In this document: in pieces, positions 38,684 to 47,600 of the stretch
Position numbering within the stretch: the first letter of the stretch is position 1
Layout of the letters: each line of letters opens with the position of its first letter
Origin: Anolis sagrei
Lineage: Eukaryota > Chordata > Lepidosauria > Squamata > Anolidae
Length of the DNA stretch: 64,000 bases
Direction of reading: 5' to 3'
Assembly (NCBI RefSeq): GCF_037176765.1
Contig: NC_090034.1
Span: forward strand, 19,166,375-19,230,374
Notes under the pieces: generated by a model
What the model saw: only the letters and a program-made list of their open reading frames with translations
What the model was told of the DNA's origin: nothing
Databases searched by the model: none
Made by a program: the position numbers and the translations under genes

Positions 38684-41600
38684 CAGTTCTATTTACCTCA
38701 GATCCTTCTCTTTTAGTATTTCTCTCACAGTTCAGACTCCTTTGGAACTCTGAAAAAGAAGAGAGAGAATTTAAGGGAAAAACCTTCAGAGGCCAGGACA
38801 TCTCTGCAGAAGAAGAATATGTGCAGGAAGGTGCCAGTGATCTAGGTTCCCCAGGCAGTACCGAAGAGGAGGAAGGAGGCTCTTTAAAAGGAATCAGAGC
38901 TTTGTTGGATGAAGATGGAGATCTGGAGGTTGTCCGAAGGCCCCTCTTTGCTTATGCAGAAGACGAGGATCTCCCAAGGGACAAGGTGTGTCCTGTCATT
39001 TTGATGCAAGGTGGAGCTGTCTTGGAAGAGCACGAGGAAGAAAGCAGTTCTGGTGACGTTATTAAAATAGGTGAGTAATGTAACACCTGGATAAGGCATT
39101 AACACCGAACTCAGCTTAAGCTAAAATGATTTGTGATTACGGGGAAGGGGGGGACCAGACTACAGATGGCTACTGTCTGTTTCCTTCAATGTACCCTAAG
39201 TATTATGTTTCAGTATAATTTACCTCACTCAGTTGCTATATGAATGAAATGGGAACTGACATGTAAACTGCCTTAAGCTGCTTGGAAGAAAGGTAGAATA
39301 GAAAGGCAATAAATAACTGATCTTTCCTAAACATGTTTAGGAGTGTCTGCACTAGACAAGTAGGTTACAATGAGGTAGACAGTCTAGTGCAGTGGTTCTC
39401 AACCTTTGGTCCTCCAGGTGTTTTGGACTTCAGCTCCCGCAATTCCTAACAGCTGGTTCTGTGAGTTGAAGTCGAAAACGCTCAGAGGACTATAAGTTGA
39501 GAACCACTGTTCTAGTGGTTTGAACATTGGACTACAGCTCTGGGGACCAGGGTCCAATTCCATGTCAGCCATGGAAACCCATTGGAACTGTCTATGATCC
39601 ACCTCAAAGGATAAGATTGTCAGGGGAGGCCCTGCTCTCGGTCCCACCCCCCTCACAAGCGTGACTGGTGAGGATGAGAGACAGGGCCTTCTCAGTGGTG
39701 TCACCTCGTCTATGGAACTCTCTCCCCAGTGAAATGAGAATGCCCCCCTTCCTCTTGGCCTTCAGAAAAAACTAAAAACTTGGTTCTGGGATCAAGCTTT
39801 TGACCAATAATAGGAGCGAGGTTGTAAATTAATTTTAATGATGACCCGGAGAATGTGATTTTAAATTGTTGTTTTAATGTTATGTTTTAATTGCATGGTT
39901 TAAATGTTTTGTTGATCCATTGATGTATGTATACATGTGGCATTGAATTGTAACTTTTTAAAGCCCGCCTTGAGTTCCCTTCGGGATTGAGAAAGGCAGG
40001 CTACAAGTATGATAAATAAATAAGCAAGCTCAAACAAACTGGAGATATTTTGAACTCCAGTTCTGATCAGCCCAAGCCTGCTGGGACTTGTAATCACCAG
40101 ATTTCTGTCCCTGATCTGCTAGTGTTTGCATAAAACATTGTGTTTGATGGGAAAGTGTAAGAAGAAATGTATTGTCATAAGGTAGAATGCTTTGTTTCCT
40201 TTCCTCTTCTAGAGCACACCATGGCAACTCCATTAGAAGATGTGGGCAAACAGGTGGGTAGCTTCTTTGCCCCCTTGCCTCTTTATTCTTTGTCATGCGC
40301 AAAGCATCCCAGACTATCTTTGGCCTCTGGTTTTACAGGTCTGGCGTGGAGCCTTCCTCCTGAGCGACTTCATCCTCTGCAACGAAGATTTGTTCAAAGA
40401 TCGCACAGTGCTGGAACTTGGGGGAGGCATGGGGATTGTCAGCGTTATCATGGCAAAAGCAGCCAAGACTGTTTATTGCACAGGTACCTATTCAGTGCAA
40501 TTATCTTGAACATGTGCTTTAAAAATGTTCAGATTAGCATCTGTTCAAGCTGACATTTCAAAAGCAGAAGACATTTTAGAGAGTATGAAGCCTCTCTGTA
40601 TTTTTTTTGTTCTTACCTGTTCTTCATTCCTTTTAAATTATTGCTCTCAAATTTTTAAAGATATTGGAGAAGATCTTCTGGACATGTGTGAACGAAATAT
40701 TGCCTTAAACAAGCACTTCACTGAACCAGCAGGTACAGCTTATTGAAATATTGTTTGTATTACCACTAGAATTCAGCATTTTTATTCATTAATTAATTCA
40801 TACTAAGTGCATGGTGGTTTGAGTGTGGGTCCTTTGACTCTGGAGAACAGTTTCAAATCTCTTCTCAGACATGATAACCTTTGTAAGCCTCTGAAAACCC
40901 TGTGACTGGGTTGCCTTTGGTTGCCATAAGTTGGAAACAACTGGAAAGCACACAGTAATAACAACAGCAATCCAAAATATTACCTTGGTTGCTGTATGTT
41001 TATTTATCATGTAGTAATGAATTTAGGGTACGGTTAAAATATATTTAAAATACAAACAAAGTTAAAAACTTGGCATTATACTAAATTTCCTTTGTCCAGT
41101 AGCTGGCCACTTGGAGTGCCTCTGGTGTCGCTGTGAGAAGGTCCTCCATTGTGCATGTGGCAGGGCTCAGGTTGCATTGTAATAGGTGGTCTGTGGTTTG
41201 CTTTTCTCCGCACTTGCATGTCATGGACTCCACTTTATAGTCCCATTTCTTAAGGTTAGCTCTGCATCTCGTGATACCAGAGCACAGTCTGTATGGTGTG
41301 AGAACATAGGAAGGAACCTTATACCACATCAGGCTAGCCTAATCCTATCAGTATTGACTGGCAGATGTTCTCTAGCATTTTGGACAGAAACTTTTCTATC
41401 TCACAGATGAGACCTGGGACCATTTATCTGCTAAACATGTTTTTCTACATTGAGCTTTGATCCCACCGTAAAGGCATCAACAAAGGCAGATTCCCATTCT
41501 GTCAGTTGGGTCCCATCTCCACTGGCATATAATGCAGTTTGAAACTGCATGATATGGTCAGTGTAAACTCCTATAACACATTTGAACTGTATTATATGAT

Positions 41601-44600
41601 AATGTAGATGTGGCCTTAGTCTTTAAGGTACTACAAGAACCTTTTGCATATGTATTAACACAGCTAAGTTTTTGAATTATAATCATTTAAAGTTTATCCT
41701 GTCATTTATATTGGATTTCTGGAGAAATTTCCTTGTATTCCTGTGTTTGTTTTTCTTACACCCTTCTTGGCAGGGGGTTGGACTGGATGGCCCATGAGGT
41801 CTCTTCCAACTCTTTGATTCTATGATTCTATGATACACCCATACATACATATTTTAAAAAAACTACTTTATCTGGGATGCTAATTTACAGTATTTTCTTA
41901 TTTTTCTCTACTTGTCATGTGTCCTTGAATGAATATTTGCCACTTAGTCATTTATCATCTTATTGATTTGCAGAAAGTAAAGTAAAGGTCAGAGTATTGG
42001 ATTGGTTGCAGAATGATTTCTTTGCTGGTAAGTAGAAGTATCTGCTTTTAAACCAATGAATGTTACAGTTTTCCTCTCCCTTCTCTTTATATAATGTCAC
42101 GTATTTATGTTTTGAATATGCACCTTTACAAAAAAAAAATCTTACCATTTGCAAAAATTTTTTTTTTATTTTCCTGCAGATCCTGATAACGCCTACAGTT
42201 GGTCTGAAGAAGAGATAGCTGAACTGCATGATTTCACTACTGTGATAGTAGCTGCTGATGGTAAGATATCACTAGATAGCATAGAGAAAGATCGGGTAGC
42301 CATTTAAAACCCACATTTTGTGTCTTTATGTGTTTCAGTATTCTGAACAACCTGTCCAAGCTGCAATTTTAAGAATCCAATGACTCATCTTGTGGTTCTA
42401 AGATTAGAATGAGAAACCTCATTCAAAACAGGTAGCCTGTTCTAAAAGATGGAAATTAGATATCGTTGGAGAACAATGATAGATGTGCATCTTGAAGCGA
42501 GACAGAGAGACATTTCTCTGGATTTAAAGTGGTGTCTGGAAAGCTTCCTTGCTGTCACAGGCTGGAGGATTTATTTTGGTAGAAACACATTCCATTTTCC
42601 CTTTACAAGCCACTTTAAATTAAATAGGACTTGTGGAAGGGGCAACTGTTTCCATGTATTTCAGTGATGGGCTGTCCTCTGTAACAACTTTCTAAAATTT
42701 CACAGATGAAAATCCGAATAGCTGTGACCAAACATGCTAGAAGAGCTTGCAACAGTTTACTTTGGCCTAAGTGTGTTGGAAAGGGCCACATTCTTGCTCT
42801 TGCACTTTTAATAACACACAAGCTACTTTTTCGCTTTGAGTTTATTTGCTGCTTTTAAAGTAAGCTGAGGACAAGAGCGGCCCAATCCTATCAGATTGGG
42901 ATAGCTGGTGATATGTAACAGGCCCCAATATGTTGTCATAAGCCTTTCATGGACAGAATCACTGGGTTTCTGTGAGTCTTCCGGCCTGTATGTCCATGTT
43001 CCAGAAGCATTCTCTCCTGATGTTTCTCCCACATCTATGGCAGGCATACTCAGAGTTGTGAGGTTTACTGGAAACCAACCAAGTGAAGTTTATATATCTG
43101 TGGAGTGATGTCCAGGTTGGGAGAAAGAACTTGCTTGAGGCAAGTGTGAATGTTGCCATTGGCCACCTTGATAAGCATTTAATGGCCTTGCAGTTCAAGG
43201 CCTAGCTGCTTCCTGCCTAGAGGATCCTTTCTTGGGAGGTGTTAGCTGGCCCACATTGATTCTTGTCTGGAATTCCCCTGTTTTTTTAGTGTTGCTATTT
43301 ATTTACTAGCCTGATTTTAGAGTTTTTTTTATACTTGTAGCCAAATTTTGTTCATTTTCATGGTTTCCTCCTTTCTGTTGCTTGTTGATTTCAGTGGCTT
43401 CTCTCTGTATTCTGACATAGTAGTCTGACATTTCTGTGTGTCTATAAACCCACTGAGAAAATCCAACCAATGCTACATTCAGCAAAGGACAAGAGGGATC
43501 CTCTCACCTCTTCAGGAGTCTACCGTATACCATGCAGCTGTAGACAAGTCTACACATGGACCCTCAAATGCAGCAGCATTGCCCAGACACGAATGAAGGA
43601 ACACGAAAGGCACTGCAGACTAAGTCAACCAGAGAAGTCAGCCATAGCAGAGCACCTGATGAACCAACCTGGACACAGGATATTATTTGAGAACAGAGAA
43701 GCCATTGAAACGCACAAGCATGTGGACAATTTCAACAGAAAGGAGAAAACCATGAAAATGAACAAAACCTGGCTACCCATATTGAAAAACTCTGAAATCA
43801 GGACAGTAAATAGAGAACAACACTCAGGGGAATTCCAGAGAAGAAAAATCATGGCCAGCTAACACTTCCCAACAAAGGCTCCCCCAGGCAGCAACCAGCC
43901 AGGCTTTGAAGCTGCAAGGCCATTCAATGCTAATCAAGATGGTCAATTGTGAAATGTTTCAAAAATTGACAATATTTACAGATTGACGTCAATGGGTGGA
44001 GAAAAACACTTCAGCTACTCCATGCAAATCAATGTGTGAAATTACCTCTTTCCTTTCTTACTTCTGCAGTCTTCTACGATGATGATCTAACAGACGCCTT
44101 TTTTAGAACGCTTTATCGAATCACTAGCAACTTGAAAAACCCTTCCACCATCTACTTGTCAATAGAAAAAAGGTGAATTGTGGGTTTTTTTGCTCTTCAG
44201 CATATTGGTAGGATTAGTTTGTTTTGAATGTTGCCAGTGCTTAGAATCCTTTATTGTCTGTGAGTGGGCAGTTCCTTTGTTTGTCAAGAAGCTTTCCAAA
44301 TATCTTTGAATGTGAAGTTTGTCAATTCAAAACAAAAATGATAATGCAGATTACGATATACATCGGGTAAGAGGGGGAAAACATTTTGAGGAGGTTACAC
44401 TGAACAGTCATGCTTTCCAATTAAGATTGAGCAATAGCTTTAGCTCATAATATATGCGCAAGAATCCAGAATTCTGAAGTTCTGTTGAAAAACACTCAGA
44501 GTACACAGAGAAACGAGAAAGCAGATAATCATGCATCATCTTGTGCCTTACCTTTGGACCTTTTTCCTTTGACGTACATTGTGTGGGAACACTTCTGTTC

Positions 44601-47600
44601 TAATCGACTGGTCTCAAAGACATTGATTTATTTCTTGTTTACCATCAAATAAGCCACCATTTTCTGTCAGGTCAATCCGTGATATTGTTTGAGACTATCC
44701 TGGGAAAAGTGTCTCAGTTATTGATTATAGAGTTGGAAAGTTCTCCAAAACCCATCTTAGTTCAGCTCTCTACAAATGCAGGAATCCAGAGCTGAAGCAC
44801 ATTTGAATGGCAGCCATTCAGTCCTTGTTAATAAGCCTCCAAAGAAAGAGAATCCAGTACTTTCTGGAGTGGTTTCAAACAGCTCTTACCATTCTTTCCA
44901 ATACAGTGCCGCCCCCATATCTGAGGGGAATGCATTCCATGACTTTGTGTGAATATGCAAAACAATGGGGAAAAGCAGACCCTATTGAACAAATGACTTA
45001 ATGCAGAAGCATACATTAAAGTCACACTGGAGAACCTGGGAAATGCCTAGGCATCACTAGGTTCTCCCAACACAACTTTTAGCAGAAATATAGAATCACC
45101 TGGAAGATCTAGAAAATGCCTAGAGAGGACGTCATTTATCCATTAGGAGTAAATGAAACCACAAGTATCAGTTCAATGGTTATGGGGGCCATACTGTACT
45201 TAAGCAAAATATCTGTTCTTGTAATTTGAATCCACTATTTGGGCTCTACTGTGCCCAATTTTGGGCAAAACAAGTCAAAAGGGGTATTGACTCTAAGCTG
45301 GAAGGGGTTCCAGAGGAAGAGGGTGAGTAAAAGGCCAAGAGACCATGAATCTCTCTGAGGAGTGGCTTAAAGAGCTGTGACTGTTTATCCTGCAGAAGAG
45401 AAGTTTGAGAGGAGATATGAGAGCCATGTTTCGATATTGGAAAGAATGCCATAAGGAAGGAGGAGGAGGGATTTTTCTGCTGCTCTGGAGACGATTTATT
45501 TATTTATTGCATTTATATACTGCTTTTATATACCCATGGTGGTGCAGCGGGATAAACTGTTGAGCTGCTGAACTTGCTGATCAAAAGGTTGGCAGTTCGA
45601 ATCTGGGGGCAGGGTGAGCTCCCGCTGTTAGCCCCAGCTTACGACTTTCATGCTTGACAGGGGGTTGGACTGGATGGCCCACGAGGTCTCTTCCAACTCA
45701 AGGATTCTATAATTTTATGAATCTGCCCACCTAGCAGTTCGAAAACATGCAAATGTGAATAGATCAATAGGTACCGCTCTGGAGGGAAAGTAACGGAGCT
45801 CCATGCAGTCATGCTGGCCACATGACCTTGGAGTTTATGGACAATGCCGGCTCTGTGGCTTAGAAATAGAAATGAGCACCACCCCCAAGAATCAGGCACA
45901 ACTAGACTTAATATCAAGTGGAAACCTTTACCTTTACTTTACCTTTTCTCACCCCGGGGGACTCAAAGTGGTTCACATCAAATAATGGCAAAAAATCAAT
46001 GCCAATGACTAGGACTCAATAGAACCATGGGTTCAAGTGATAGGAAAGGAGATTCCACCTGAATGTAAAAAAAAACTCCCTGACCATTGGAAGAGCTGTT
46101 CAGCAGTGTAACTCTCTGTCTCAGAGCCTTCTTTAGAGGCTTTTGAGCAGAAGCTAGATGGCCATCAGTTTGGGGTACTTTGATTGTGCTTTTCCTGCAT
46201 GGCAGAAGAGATTTGGTCTGGATGTGGTCTCTTCCAATGCTGTGATTCTATGATTCCTTAGATCTATTTCTTGCCACAAACGTGCTAGTCTCTATGAGAC
46301 TGTATGGCCTTATGTCGGGTGGGATCGGATGGTGAATTCCTTTATGGCAGATTGGGGAGGGCCTTTGGGAGATCTGTTCCAGCTCTTGGATTCTATGATT
46401 CTACACCATTTAGGATAGTAGAAAACAAGCTTGCTCCATTTTCTTTGCCTATTTCTGTGGGAGTTTTTTTAATTGTAAAGAATCTTCAAGATATCTGAAA
46501 TGGCTGTCTTTTCCCCAGGCTGAACTTCACCTTGCGACACATGGATGTGGCGTGCGAAGCATACAGCCATTTCCGAAGTGCCTTGCATGACCTACGGGAT
46601 ATCAAGGATGGCAGAATGAGGTTCACCGTGGAGCCTCTTCAGCTCTCCTTCCCACAGCGCTTTGTTTACGAGCGAGTGGAGCAATTGGTGGGTCCCGCTT
46701 CCTGGCAAATTAAATTACCCTCTGAGTTGTTCTCCCTTTAATCAGAGCAGAGTCGCAATCGAAGAATTGACGTCGCCTTGTAATTCTCCGCTCGACTGAA
46801 TTCAGCCGAAGCAAATGGTCCGCGTCATTTTTAACTTCACAGCCCACTAAGTTCCTCTTAATATAGATAGAGAATAGAGGCTGGGGTTGAAAGTTGCCAT
46901 CGGATATCAAGGCCTAAAGGGGGATCCCAAGAGTATGGAAAAGCACTGTATCACTAGAAATAGGTTGGCTAGGATATCTCGATTATTTAACCATACCTGC
47001 AGCAGGGAGCCCCCAGTGGTACAATGAGTTAAATCCTTGTGCCGGCAGGACTGCTGACTGAAAGATCAGCAATTCGAATTCAGGGAGCAGGGTAAGCTCC
47101 AGTCTGTCAGCTCCAGCTTCCCATGCGGGGACATGAGAGAAGCCTCCCACAGGATGGTAAAACATCCGGGCATCTCCAGGGCAACATCCTTGCAGAAGGC
47201 CAGTTCTCTCACACTAGAAATGACTTTCAGTTACTCAAGTTGTGCCTGACACACAAAAAAGCACCAGGAATGGCAAAGTTAGTAAAAAAAGGGTCAGTGT
47301 GTTTACTTAGTCACTAATAAGCAAAATAAATCTAATTCCATTATGTTTATACTTGTGTATAAGTTGACACCAGGGCTAATCTGAAGGGTCATTCTGTAGA
47401 GAGAGAAAGCATCAGCATCATGAGTCAGATCCATAGAAGTCAAAACCACAATGCAGAGGGATGACTTTATGACTACTAATAACATTTACTGGTGGATAAA
47501 TCGACACAAGATTTTTTGAGTTGATTTCCCCCCCCCCCCCCCCCTAAAATTAAAAGATTAAAAGTATAATCTTAAATGGCAAGGAATGTGACGTTAATGG

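Noticed and set aside
42925-43965. A DNA transposon, because of the inverted arms
   Set aside because: The GIY-YIG coding and tail sequence identify a Penelope-like element, where inverted partial copies are usual.
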